Assembly (NCBI GenBank): GCA_045611845.1
Contig: JAZKXZ010000015.1
Location: forward strand, 17,725 to 81,724
Direction of reading: 5' to 3'
DNA: 64,000 nucleotides
Origin: Enterocola sp045611845
Lineage (GTDB): Bacteria; Bacteroidota; Bacteroidia; Bacteroidales; Paludibacteraceae
This document shows, piece by piece, positions 25,670 through 33,421 of this stretch. A model generated the notes under the pieces. It did not search any database and was not told where the DNA came from. It saw only the letters and a list, made by a program, of their open reading frames with translations. The position numbers were made by a program, and so were the translations under genes. Numbering within the stretch: the stretch's first letter is position 1; every line of letters starts with the position of its first letter.

Positions 25670-26559
25670 TAGGCAATGAATTTAGAAACCACAAAGCCCA
25701 CAGATAAAAGCAACGAAAATGCTGTTTGTAGCTGCGCTGTGCGCATATCAAGAGCTGCGATAGTATCTGTATCGTTGTAGCCCTCAATCATGGTTTTTGC
25801 GCATTTTGAAGACATTGGTATAGTAAGTAGCACTAAAAGTGTTGGCCATGAAAAGATGCCACCAACAACTAAAGAACCTACCCAAATTGCAGGATAAGTT
25901 ACCTCAAAACCATAAAGCCACGCTGCGCTTTTCTTGCCCATACACATCGCCATCGTGATAATGCCGGCTTGTTTGTCGGTAATCATATCGCGAGTGTTGT
26001 TTGAGTGCAAAATGGCATCGGTAATAAGCCCTATTGGAAGCGCCACATAAAGCACACTCCAATCAATAGCGCCAGTAGTTACAAACGAAGTACCAATAGT
26101 TGGCAAAAATGCAAAAGTCATAATAATAGCCAAGTCTCCTAAAGCATTGTACTTCATTTGTGGATACAAAAGCATCAACGCTGCCCCTGCTAGGCCAATC
26201 CATAGCACTGTAAGGCCTGTAAAATATAATATAGTCAATCCAATTAAAACAGAAACCACCAACACACCTAAAGCGAAATTGCGTATTTCATTTGGTTGAA
26301 ACTGACCTGTGGTAAGCGATGTGGCGCCGAAGGTGTTTACATCGTCCACTTTCTTTTTAAAATCGAAATAGTCGCTCCAAAGGTTGCCAGAAGTGTGAAA
26401 TAACACCACACCTATTAAAGCTAAAACTGCCATTAACCAGTTAATTTCTGCATCTTTTGAAAATAAAAAAGCAATGGTAACAATAATTGGCATGGCAGAT
26501 GCTGGAAACGACCATGGTCTGGTAGCTAAGAACCAATCTTTAAGAGTATGTTTCTTCAT
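25669..26559 (-). CDS. UbiA-family prenyltransferase (MenA-like)
   Basis: 296 residues with about eight membrane segments. The first Asp-rich motif is NLWSDYFDFKKKVDD (about 60-75, N-x-x-x-D-x-x-D-type) and the second NNTRDMITDKQAG (about 188-200). It transfers an isoprenoid chain to an aromatic or other acceptor. MenA (menaquinone) is the closest guess, but no other men genes are nearby. It is followed with one-base overlap by the CPBP gene and preceded by mscS with a 3-bp gap. Confidence 0.85.
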   Translation of the reverse strand: MKKHTLKDWFLATRPWSFPASAMPIIVTIAFLFSKDAEINWLMAVLALIGVVLFHTSGNLWSDYFDFKKKVDDVNTFGATSLTTGQFQPNEIRNFALGVLVVSVLIGLTILYFTGLTVLWIGLAGAALMLLYPQMKYNALGDLAIIMTFAFLPTIGTSFVTTGAIDWSVLYVALPIGLITDAILHSNNTRDMITDKQAGIITMAMCMGKKSAAWLYGFEVTYPAIWVGSLVVGGIFSWPTLLVLLTIPMSSKCAKTMIEGYNDTDTIAALDMRTAQLQTAFSLLLSVGFVVSKFIA

Positions 26560-26562
26560 ATT

Positions 26563-27621
26563 TTATCCCTTTATAGTGTAAATAGTTTGAGTTGGGAATG
26601 CAAAGTTCCAACCTTCTGCATTAAATTTCTTCAAAATTGCTAGGTTTACTTCGCTTTGAGTGCCAAAAATATCAGCACGACGTTTGATGTAATAAATGAA
26701 AGTGATGCCAAGAGCAAAATCACCATAAGAGGTGAAGCCCACTGTTACATTATCCTTTATAGAATTCACTTGGTCTGGTAAAGACTTAAGCCAATCCATA
26801 GCAGCTTGCATAGCCTCTGGAGTGGTATCGTATGTAAGACCTAAGTTTAAAATGATTTTACGAGAATCCTCTGCAGTAACATTCTCTATCTCGCTATCTA
26901 CAATTTTGTAGTTTGGAATAGTAACAAGTCTGCCTTCTAGAGTTCTAATGCGAGTACTACGCACACCTATATCCTCCACAGTGCCATCAAAACCTGCCAC
27001 CTTGATGCGTTCGCCAAGTCTAAATGGTTTATCCATAAAAATGGTAAAACCACCAAACATATTTTTAATAGTATCTTGAGCAGCTAGTGCAAAAGCAATA
27101 CCACCAATACCTAGTGTAGTAAGCATAGCAGCCACATCGATGCCTACAATAGTAAGCGCCGTAATAATAGCTACAATCCAAATCACACCAGAAGAAACCT
27201 TTTGTATCGCCTTAATAATGTTTACATCCAGTTTAGAATCCTTGTTTGAAGTGGCGTATGGCAAAAGGAAGTCGTTTAAGACATTCTTGATAAACCTATT
27301 TATAATCCAAGTGATATTTAAAAGTAACAATACTTTAAATGCCATATACAAAATTGGATAAAAAGTAGATGGCAACACTATCATTTGTATCGCCAAATAT
27401 AGTCCCAATAATATTAAACCAGAGATAAATGGCATTTGGAACACATTTAACACTAGGTCATCCACCTTTGTAGAGGATTTTTCGGCTTTTGAGCGTAGAA
27501 ATCGCTTTTCAATCCATAACATTATCCTTCCTAAAATAAAGAATGAAATTATAATGCCAGCAAACCAAAGCCAGTTTTCCCAAGAGTTTTGTTTAAATAA
27601 AAAATCAAAAAATGTTTTCAT
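26563..27621 (-). CDS. MscS-family mechanosensitive channel
   Basis: 352 residues from MKTFFDFLF (the longer frame starts 7 codons earlier without support). Three to four membrane helices, a pore-helix region around TTLGIGGIAFALAAQDTIKN (G/A-rich TM3), then the beta domain (FRLGERIKV, VEDIGVRSTRIRTLEG, IPNYKIVDSEIEN). Releases solutes on hypo-osmotic shock in the inner membrane. It is first of the minus-strand run to 24068. A -7-like TATATTTG lies just upstream. Confidence 0.9.
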   Translation of the reverse strand: MKTFFDFLFKQNSWENWLWFAGIIISFFILGRIMLWIEKRFLRSKAEKSSTKVDDLVLNVFQMPFISGLILLGLYLAIQMIVLPSTFYPILYMAFKVLLLLNITWIINRFIKNVLNDFLLPYATSNKDSKLDVNIIKAIQKVSSGVIWIVAIITALTIVGIDVAAMLTTLGIGGIAFALAAQDTIKNMFGGFTIFMDKPFRLGERIKVAGFDGTVEDIGVRSTRIRTLEGRLVTIPNYKIVDSEIENVTAEDSRKIILNLGLTYDTTPEAMQAAMDWLKSLPDQVNSIKDNVTVGFTSYGDFALGITFIYYIKRRADIFGTQSEVNLAILKKFNAEGWNFAFPTQTIYTIKG

Positions 27622-27647
27622 TGTTTTATAATTATGCCACAAATATA

Positions 27648-27682
27648 CAAAAAAAATAAGAGACCAACCGAAGTTGATCTCT
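27648..27682 (-). terminator. Terminator after the DUF3078-like gene and repeat
   Basis: Minus strand AGAGATCAAC-TTCG-GTTGGTCTCT followed by a T8 run. It terminates the pyrK-pyrD-DUF3078 unit beyond the family A element. The T-run merges into the mscS promoter. Confidence 0.82.
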
Positions 27683-27717
27683 ATTTTGTATTATTTGAGA
27701 GAGAGTTTATTCCCTGC

Positions 27718-27844
27718 ATTTAGGTTTATTTGAGAGAGGGATTTCAAGGCGTGCGCAGTGCGAGAAAGCGGAGTTTACAAAGCGTAAATGAGCATTTCGA
27801 GCACAAGCAACAACGCAGAAAGCACCTCTCAAATGAGCCTAAAT
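27718..27844. repeat. Family A nested-palindrome element, copy 3 (diverged)
   Basis: Outer arms ATTTAGGTTTATTTGAGAG (27718-27736) and CTCTCAAATGAGCCTAAAT (27826-27844). The core pairs GTGC..GAAA..TTTAC with GTAAA..TTTC..GCAC. Shares GAGGGATTT.AAGGCG at left and CAACRN.RAAAGCACC at right with copies 1 and 2, but the stem sequence is different. The right arm ends on the first base of the minus-strand stop codon of the DUF3078-like gene. Confidence 0.75.
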
Positions 27845-28755
27845 TATTTCTCGAAGCGATATGCTAAACCAAGACTAACAAACTCTTTGAATTGAATTTT
27901 TTCGTTCCAGCCTTCGCCAATGGTTGTATCGTAACGAGGGTTTAGAGAAACGCGAGCTGTAAGCCATTTGTAAAGTTTGAAGTCACCAACGATTTCCCAA
28001 TCCACCTCAATACCTTTATAGTCGGTATAGAAAGAAAGAACGCTTGAAAGAGTGATGTAATCGTTGAATTCTTGACGATAGTTTACTTTGAAGCTAGAAC
28101 CGAAGTCGAAGGTTTTTAGTTGAGTAATACCTAATGCTTCGTCGTAGATACCTACGTGTTTGCTAATAGCATAATCGCCACGTACGTCGTCAACATAGAT
28201 TAATTTAAACGCGTATGGCGCAATCATTACAGAAAGGTCTAATTTCTTTTCTGCATTTGAATATTTGTAGTCGAAACCGATAGCAGTATTGAATGTAAGT
28301 GGAGATACAACTGCGCTTACAAGGTCGTTGGTATCAATTTTGTAGTTTTCGAATAATGTGAAATTAACATCACCTGTCCATGCTAGGTTCCAACCTTTAC
28401 CTAATGCATAACCTAATTTTGTTTCATAATAGGTTTTGTCGTCGGTTAAGTGGAATAAACGACCAGCTAAGTCCTTTGTAAATGTGGTTGTAACACCATA
28501 TTTAAGTTCTAATTTGTTGTCCCAAGAAAGACCTTCGTCGCCAGCATAGTTTAACCAACCTTGTAAACCACCTAAAACAGATAGGTTGTTAGTACCACCG
28601 TTGTGCCAGTTTTCTGTAGCATAATTTTGTGTAGCTTGTACAGAAAGGTCAATTCCTTTTTTCCATTTTGATGGAGTACCTGCTTCTTCGGCTTGCGCCC
28701 AAACAGTAGCAACAGAAGCTACTAAAAGAGCTAATAGTAAATTTAGTTTTTTCAT
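27844..28755 (-). CDS. DUF3078-like outer-membrane beta protein
   Basis: 303 residues with a signal peptide ending VWAQ (about 1-21). The mature part is rich in aromatic alternating strands (YATENWHNGGTNNLSVLG, LELKYGVTTTF, FVSLGLAYRFEK) with a C-terminal aromatic residue region typical of outer-membrane barrels. This matches the DUF3078 family of Bacteroidota. The start overlaps the pyrD stop by 4 nt. Function unknown; the link to pyrimidine genes is positional only. Confidence 0.8.
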   Translation of the reverse strand: MKKLNLLLALLVASVATVWAQAEEAGTPSKWKKGIDLSVQATQNYATENWHNGGTNNLSVLGGLQGWLNYAGDEGLSWDNKLELKYGVTTTFTKDLAGRLFHLTDDKTYYETKLGYALGKGWNLAWTGDVNFTLFENYKIDTNDLVSAVVSPLTFNTAIGFDYKYSNAEKKLDLSVMIAPYAFKLIYVDDVRGDYAISKHVGIYDEALGITQLKTFDFGSSFKVNYRQEFNDYITLSSVLSFYTDYKGIEVDWEIVGDFKLYKWLTARVSLNPRYDTTIGEGWNEKIQFKEFVSLGLAYRFEK

Positions 28756-29663
28756 ACTTCTAGTTTTCCAATAATTTGTTTTATAGATTCATAGTTATGT
28801 TTTTTCAGATATTCTTCTATTCCGTCCACCACTTTCATGGTAACAGAAGGGTCGATAAAGTTGGCTGTTCCAATTTCTATAGCAGTTGCACCTGCAAGGA
28901 AGAACTCAATGGCATCTGTAGCATTCATAATACCACCAAGACCAACAATAGGAATATTTACGGCTTTAGACACTTGCCATACCATGCGTAGGGCAATAGG
29001 TTTTACACAAGGACCAGAAAGACCACCAGTAATGGTAGAAAGAACTGGTTTGCGAGTTTCTGCATTAATTGCCATACCCATTAAGGTATTAATTAACGAA
29101 ACTGAATCTGCACCTTCCGCTTCCACCGCACGAGCAATTTCTGCTATGTCGGTAACGTTAGGAGAAAGCTTAACAATAAGAGTTTTGTCGTAAGCTTTAC
29201 GCACTGCTTTTACCACTTCCGCTGCCGCAGAACAAGAAGTTCCAAAGGCCATACCACCTTGTTTCACATTAGGACAAGAGATATTCAATTCAATGGCTGG
29301 AATTGCCTCCAATTCGTTAATTTTTTCCGCTGTTGCAACGTAATCTTCAATGCTCGCACCCGATACATTTACGATTACATTTGTATCATAATTTTTTACA
29401 GTTGGATATATGTTTTCACAGAAGTAATCAACCCCCTTATTTTGCAGTCCAACCGCGTTTAACATACCTGAGGGCACTTCTGCAAGGCGGGGATAGGCAT
29501 TACCTTCGCGATGGCGAATAGTGGTTCCCTTTACAATTATACCGCCCATTCGCGAGAAGTTTACAAAATCCTCAAACTCGGTTCCGTAGCCGAAAGTTCC
29601 AGACGCAGTCATCACTGGATTTCTCAGTGAAAGACCACCTATTTTTACGCTTAAATCTACCAT
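28752..29663 (-). CDS. pyrD: Dihydroorotate dehydrogenase B, catalytic subunit
   Basis: 303 residues. Oxidises dihydroorotate to orotate with FMN in de novo pyrimidine synthesis. Active-site Cys130 in ISCPNVKQGG identifies the class 1 soluble type. SGTFGYGTEF and the phosphate-binding GLGGIMNATDA are visible. It overlaps pyrK by 7 nt, and the two subunits form the NAD-linked heterotetramer. Confidence 0.96.
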   Translation of the reverse strand: MVDLSVKIGGLSLRNPVMTASGTFGYGTEFEDFVNFSRMGGIIVKGTTIRHREGNAYPRLAEVPSGMLNAVGLQNKGVDYFCENIYPTVKNYDTNVIVNVSGASIEDYVATAEKINELEAIPAIELNISCPNVKQGGMAFGTSCSAAAEVVKAVRKAYDKTLIVKLSPNVTDIAEIARAVEAEGADSVSLINTLMGMAINAETRKPVLSTITGGLSGPCVKPIALRMVWQVSKAVNIPIVGLGGIMNATDAIEFFLAGATAIEIGTANFIDPSVTMKVVDGIEEYLKKHNYESIKQIIGKLEV

Positions 29664-30427
29664 GGTAATTCGTTAATATTAAATACTGGCCCGTCGGTAC
29701 AAACACATTTGTGACCTTCTTGGGTTTGAGTTACACAACATAAACATGCACCTACTCCGCATGCCATTTTATTCTCTAAAGAAACCTCGCAATCTATGTT
29801 TTTTTCACGAGCAACTTTAGCAAGAGCCTTCATCATTGGAGTTGGACCACATGAGAAAATGCGAGCATAATTAGCAGAATTCCATAGACTGTGATTTGTA
29901 ACAAAACCTTTGTCGCCTTCGGTGCCATCTTCTGTAGTAATGAATACTTCGCCCACCTCTTTATAATCATTTAGAGGCAAAATATCGGCTTTACTTCTAA
30001 AACCTAATAAGAAGTGTACTTTTACACCTTTAGAGGCTAGAACACGACCTAAATGAAGTAGTGGAGCAATACCAACGCCACCACCTACAAGTAAAACAGG
30101 TTTTTCTTCTGCTAGTTCTGTATTAAAACCATTACCTAGAGGGAAAATAACGTTTACTTTGTCGCCTTCTTTACGTTCAGATAGCCATGCTGTGCCATCG
30201 CCTACCTTTTGAATAAGTAAATCTAGCTCTTTTTTGTCTTCGCGCACGTCGTGTAGTGAAATAGGACGACGAAGAAATACAGTAGGAGTTTGGTCTATGC
30301 GTAGTTCCGCAAACTGACCTGGTTTAATTTCTGGCATTGTATCAAATGCTAGGGTCATCTTAAAATAAGATTTGGTAACCCATTCATTCTTAATTACAGT
30401 ACCATCTAATTGATATTTTTTAGACAT
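29657..30427 (-). CDS. pyrK: Dihydroorotate dehydrogenase electron-transfer subunit
   Basis: 256 residues from MSKKYQLDG (a start ten codons earlier is unsupported). FAD/NAD-binding ferredoxin-reductase fold: RRPISLHDV (FAD) near 60, LVGGGVGIAPL (NAD) near 107, and a C-terminal [2Fe-2S] site with four Cys in ENKMACGVGACLCCV..KCVCTDGP. Passes electrons from dihydroorotate via PyrD to NAD+. Confidence 0.94.
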   Translation of the reverse strand: MSKKYQLDGTVIKNEWVTKSYFKMTLAFDTMPEIKPGQFAELRIDQTPTVFLRRPISLHDVREDKKELDLLIQKVGDGTAWLSERKEGDKVNVIFPLGNGFNTELAEEKPVLLVGGGVGIAPLLHLGRVLASKGVKVHFLLGFRSKADILPLNDYKEVGEVFITTEDGTEGDKGFVTNHSLWNSANYARIFSCGPTPMMKALAKVAREKNIDCEVSLENKMACGVGACLCCVTQTQEGHKCVCTDGPVFNINELPW

Positions 30428-30471
30428 CTTTGTTAAGAGTTTTAAAATTCTGTGCAAAGATAGTAAAAAAA

Positions 30472-30592
30472 GTTAGGAGTTAGGAGTTAGGAGTTAGGAA
30501 TTTTGCGATTAAGAGAGAGCAGAAGCAAAATTTATTTTGATTATGCCGAACGTGAGCAAATTCGCCGTTAGGCAGTTAGGAGTTAGGAATTT
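30472..30592 (+). repeat. Family B module, copy 1, with TTAGGAG heptamers
   Basis: Four TTAGGAG units, then AATTTTGC (30499-30506) pairing with GCAAATT (30556-30562). Inside is GCA-GAAG-CAAAA-N4-TTTTG-ATTA-TGC. After the stem come CGCCGTTAGGCAG and two more heptamers. The same module is inverted at 40103-40217. Confidence 0.82.
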
Positions 30593-30616
30593 TACATTTT
30601 AATAAATAAATAGCGC

Positions 30617-30741
30617 TGAGAGTGCGTTTAAAGGAGGGATTTTTAGGCGTCCCGAAGTCTGAGAAACCGGAGTGTACACGAAGTACTCGAGGATTTCGAA
30701 GACAAGGGCAACACCAAAAGCACCCTTTAAACACTCTCTCA
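30617..30741. repeat. Family A nested-palindrome element, copy 2
   Basis: Outer arms TGAGAGTGCGTTTAAAGG (30617-30634) and CCTTTAAACACTCTCTCA (30724-30741). The right arm ends with the stop codon of the minus-strand XRE gene. The core is about 85% identical to copy 1, with one clear compensatory change (copy 1 AAAA/TTTT; copy 2 GAAA/TTTC). Confidence 0.85.
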
Positions 30742-31185
30742 TTTTGAGAACTCTTCAAATGTATTATCAGTATAGTAAACTACTATGCGTTGAATTTTTT
30801 TAGGAGGAATTTCTTTTACAACCTCTTTTACTATGGTATTAGTTGTAACTACTTGATTTTCTGTTGGATATGTTTGTTTTGGAGCCACATTTACACGATT
30901 TTGAGGCTCTGAGACTTGAATATTTGACTCTTCGGTAGGGAATAAATCAAATAAACCAGGCTGAGAGAGCTTTTCATGCTTATACATAGGTTCTTTTCCT
31001 GTCATTAACCAATCTGTGTTTAATGTAGGAAATGCAGTCAAAATCTTCTGTATTGTATCTAAACTAGGCTTGCTTCTGCCTGATAATAAGTGAGATACGT
31101 TAGAAACCTGTATATCACAAAGGTTAGCAAACTCCTTAGAAGACAGCTTTTCTCTCTCAATAATTTGTTTAATACGATCTTTCAT
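30739..31185 (-). CDS. XRE-family transcriptional regulator
   Basis: 148 residues. N-terminal HTH (about 1-60: IIEREKLSSKEFANLCD, then VSNVSHLLSGRSKPSLDTI), then a linker with Pro/Glu/Gln and a C-terminal strand IQRIVVYYTDNTFEEF. LNTDWLMTGKEPMY follows the HTH as in phage-repressor-like Bacteroides regulators. It is likely a repressor. Its promoter overlaps one of several TACA-N2-TGTA sites in the adjoining 600-bp gap. Regulated genes are unknown. Confidence 0.83.
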   Translation of the reverse strand: MKDRIKQIIEREKLSSKEFANLCDIQVSNVSHLLSGRSKPSLDTIQKILTAFPTLNTDWLMTGKEPMYKHEKLSQPGLFDLFPTEESNIQVSEPQNRVNVAPKQTYPTENQVVTTNTIVKEVVKEIPPKKIQRIVVYYTDNTFEEFSK

Positions 31186-31229
31186 AAAAATAATCTCAAT
31201 TTTTTACAAAATAGAATTTCATTTCCGAC

Positions 31230-31262
31230 TACAAATGTAAAACTTTAATTTTACATTTGCAA
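31230..31262 (-). promoter_or_regulatory. Promoter of the XRE gene
   Basis: Minus strand: TTG (31262-31260), 20 bp, TACATTTG (31239-31232). The -7 is itself embedded in TACAAATGTA, a likely operator. Confidence 0.8.
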
Positions 31263-31705
31263 ATTTACAAAACTAATATTTTACAATTTAAACATTATAA
31301 TTTTGTAAACGTTCTATGTGCTACATTTGTAAATCTCTGTAAAATACCCTATTTTAGATATTCAAGTATTAGTTTAATAAATTTATATAAATAACTAATT
31401 AATAATATGATAAATAAGACTTTTAAAGTAATTATAAGCACTTATAACATAAATTTACATCTTATCTAGAAATATTAATAATTTACTTTAACTAAAATTA
31501 TTTAAAATATTGAGTTTAAGGTATTTATATTATCTTTTATTTTATATTTATTACAATTTATTTATGTAACAACACAAATGTAGTAATCTTGTCATCACAT
31601 ATCACGTTGTAATAAAATACGTGTGGAATTTACATTTTACACTTGTAAACAATTCGTACTTCCTACTTAATTTACGTTTGTATTAAAAATTGTACTACAT
31701 TTGTA
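31230..31705. promoter_or_regulatory. Array of TACA-N2-TGTA operator-like sites
   Basis: Gene-free, very AT-rich stretch (31186-31871). TACAAATGTA is at 31230 and TACATTTGTA at 31322 and 31696; TACACTTGTA is at 31638; near matches are at 31252 (TACATTTGCA) and 31573 (CACAAATGTA). Each is also a potential -7 box. No ORF or further RNA is evident. Confidence 0.55.
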
Positions 31706-31812
31706 ATATTATTCCCTACCCCATTTTTTACAAATTTTCCAACATTCTAAATTTTATCTCATATTTTATCTGCAATTTTTTTAGCATCTCGCCTATTCTT
31801 ATAAAATTTTAC

Positions 31813-31820
31813 TAACTTTG
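31813..31820 (+). promoter_or_regulatory. -7 box before mazG
   Basis: TAACTTTG, 51 bp before the mazG ATG. The -33 is not clear. Confidence 0.55.
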
Positions 31821-31871
31821 TGTGAGTGGCAAAATCCACACCTATATTATATAAGAATTTAAAATTTGAAT

Positions 31872-32645
31872 ATGGAAAAGAAACTTGAAGCATTTAAGAG
31901 AACCCTAGAAGTTTTAGATAGACTTCGTAATGAATGCCCATGGGACAGAAAACAGACAAATGAGTCACTACGCCCTCTTACTATAGAAGAATGTTACGAA
32001 CTAACAGATGCAATTATTGCTGAAAATGATGAAGAATTGAAAATTGAACTTGGCGATGTGCTACTTCATATATTATTTTACTCAAAAATCGCAGAAGAGC
32101 AAAAAAAGTTTAACATCGAAAATGTGTGTAACTCTCTGTGTGACAAGCTAATATACCGCCATCCGCACATTTTTGGCTCTGCTGAGGCGAAAAATTCAGA
32201 AGAGGTGGAGAAATCATGGGCAATTTTGAAGCTACGCGAAGGTAAAAATAAGACAACTTTGGGCGGAGTACCAAAATCTCTACCTAGTTTAATAAAGGCA
32301 TGGAGAATTCAAGATAAAGCAAGAAGTGCAGGTTTCGATTGGAAAGACAAAGCTGATGTTTGGGAAAAAGTAAAAGAAGAAGTAGCTGAGGTGGAAGCAG
32401 AAATACATCAAAACTCACCTACTTTAGATCTTGAAAAGGAATTTGGAGACTTAATGTTTAGCATCATAAATGCAGCACGCTTATATGGCGTAAACCCAGA
32501 AAACGCACTTGAACGCACCAATCAGAAGTTTATTAATCGCTTCAACTACATGGAATCTAAGGCATCTGAGCAAGGAAAATTGCTAAAGGAAATGACATTA
32601 GAGGAGATGGAAGAGTTGTGGTGTGAGGGTAAAAGAAATAGTTAG
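31872..32645 (+). CDS. mazG: Nucleoside triphosphate pyrophosphohydrolase MazG
   Basis: 257 residues from the ATG of MEKKLEAFKRTLEVL. Hydrolyses NTPs to NMP and PPi, house-cleaning of aberrant nucleotides. Two MazG domains: N-terminal CPWDRKQTNESLRP with EECYELTDAI and ELGDVLLHI (ExxE and ExxD metal ligands, about 38-65), and C-terminal EKVKEEVAEVEAEI with EFGDLMFSI (about 165-200). The stop AGT-TAG falls in the first unit of a heptamer array. Confidence 0.95.
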   Translation: MEKKLEAFKRTLEVLDRLRNECPWDRKQTNESLRPLTIEECYELTDAIIAENDEELKIELGDVLLHILFYSKIAEEQKKFNIENVCNSLCDKLIYRHPHIFGSAEAKNSEEVEKSWAILKLREGKNKTTLGGVPKSLPSLIKAWRIQDKARSAGFDWKDKADVWEKVKEEVAEVEAEIHQNSPTLDLEKEFGDLMFSIINAARLYGVNPENALERTNQKFINRFNYMESKASEQGKLLKEMTLEEMEELWCEGKRNS

Positions 32646-32675
32646 GAGTTAGGAGTTAGGAGTTAGGAGTTAGGA
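32642..32675 (+). repeat. TTAGGAG heptamer array at the mazG stop
   Basis: Four full TTAGGAG units plus TTAGGA. The stop codon TAG is positions 2-4 of unit 1, the same phase as in clpC and queD. Confidence 0.9.
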
Positions 32676-32716
32676 TAGCGCGAGGCGGGGAAATAAAGAA
32701 CCTTACCGAAGGCCAT

Positions 32717-32746
32717 AAAAAAAGAGCAACGTAGTTGCTCTTTTTT
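32717..32746 (+). terminator. Terminator between mazG and tRNA-Lys
   Basis: AAAAAAGAGCAAC-GTA-GTTGCTCTTTTTT, symmetrical. It ends mazG on the plus strand and tRNA-Lys on the minus strand. Confidence 0.9.
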
Positions 32747-32747
32747 G

Positions 32748-32820
32748 TGACCTCGGAGGGGCTCGAACCCTCGACCCATTGATTAAGAGTCAATTGCTCT
32801 ACCAACTGAGCTACGAAGTC
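32748..32820 (-). tRNA. tRNA-Lys (CTT)
   Basis: Cloverleaf: acceptor GACTTCG/CGAGGTC, D-arm AGCTCAGTTGGTAGAGC, anticodon loop CTCTTAA (anticodon CTT), T-arm GAGGGTTCGAGCCCCTC, discriminator A. CCA is not encoded. A promoter lies 12 bp upstream. Confidence 0.96.
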
Positions 32821-32832
32821 TTTTTGGACGCA

Positions 32833-32861
32833 CAAAGATACTAATTTTTTATTAAAAACAA
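32833..32861 (-). promoter_or_regulatory. tRNA-Lys promoter inside the 3' end of mntP
   Basis: Minus strand TTG (32861-32859), 18 bp, TATCTTTG (32840-32833). The -33 lies within the last codons of mntP. Confidence 0.8.
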
Positions 32862-33421
32862 GTATGTTCTATCAATATTTTTGTGCCTATCAGTATTAAA
32901 ATAACACCTCCCAATATACCCCACTTAAACGAAAGTTTCTTACCTATATAGAAACCTATTTGGGTACCTATTAGTGACAAAATAAAACTTACAAACGCTA
33001 TGCAACCTACCGATAAATAAAGCACTTCTGGACATGGCAGAAACACCACTCCAGTGGCAAGAGCATCGATACTTGTAGCTATTGCAAGCGCAATTATCTT
33101 TTTATAAGATAAGCGACAAATACACTCGTCAGCATCCTCTGAATCATCTTTCACAAGATCTTCCTTTATCATTCTAGCACCTAAAAAGCCTAAAATAACA
33201 AACGCTAACCAGTGATCATAGGCAGTAATTATGTCTGAGAATAGTTGCATTACATAGTATCCTATGAGTGGCATTAAACCTTGGAAGAGCCCAAACGACA
33301 CCGACATAAACAACCATTTTCTCCAATGAGGGCGTTTAAAACAAGCGCTCTGGCTTATTGAGACTGCAAAACAGTCCATAGCCAGAGCAACTGATAGGAA
33401 AATTATAGTTATAAAACTCAT
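32852..33421 (-). CDS. mntP: Manganese efflux pump MntP
   Basis: 189 residues, six membrane segments arranged as two three-helix repeats with conserved Asp (AMDCFAVSIS in helix 1, SIDALATGVVF in helix 4), typical of MntP/LysE-superfamily exporters. Exports Mn2+. The start codon abuts the tkt stop with no gap, so the two are co-transcribed. No mntP riboswitch is seen, since it is an internal gene. Confidence 0.92.
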   Translation of the reverse strand: MSFITIIFLSVALAMDCFAVSISQSACFKRPHWRKWLFMSVSFGLFQGLMPLIGYYVMQLFSDIITAYDHWLAFVILGFLGARMIKEDLVKDDSEDADECICRLSYKKIIALAIATSIDALATGVVFLPCPEVLYLSVGCIAFVSFILSLIGTQIGFYIGKKLSFKWGILGGVILILIGTKILIEHTCF

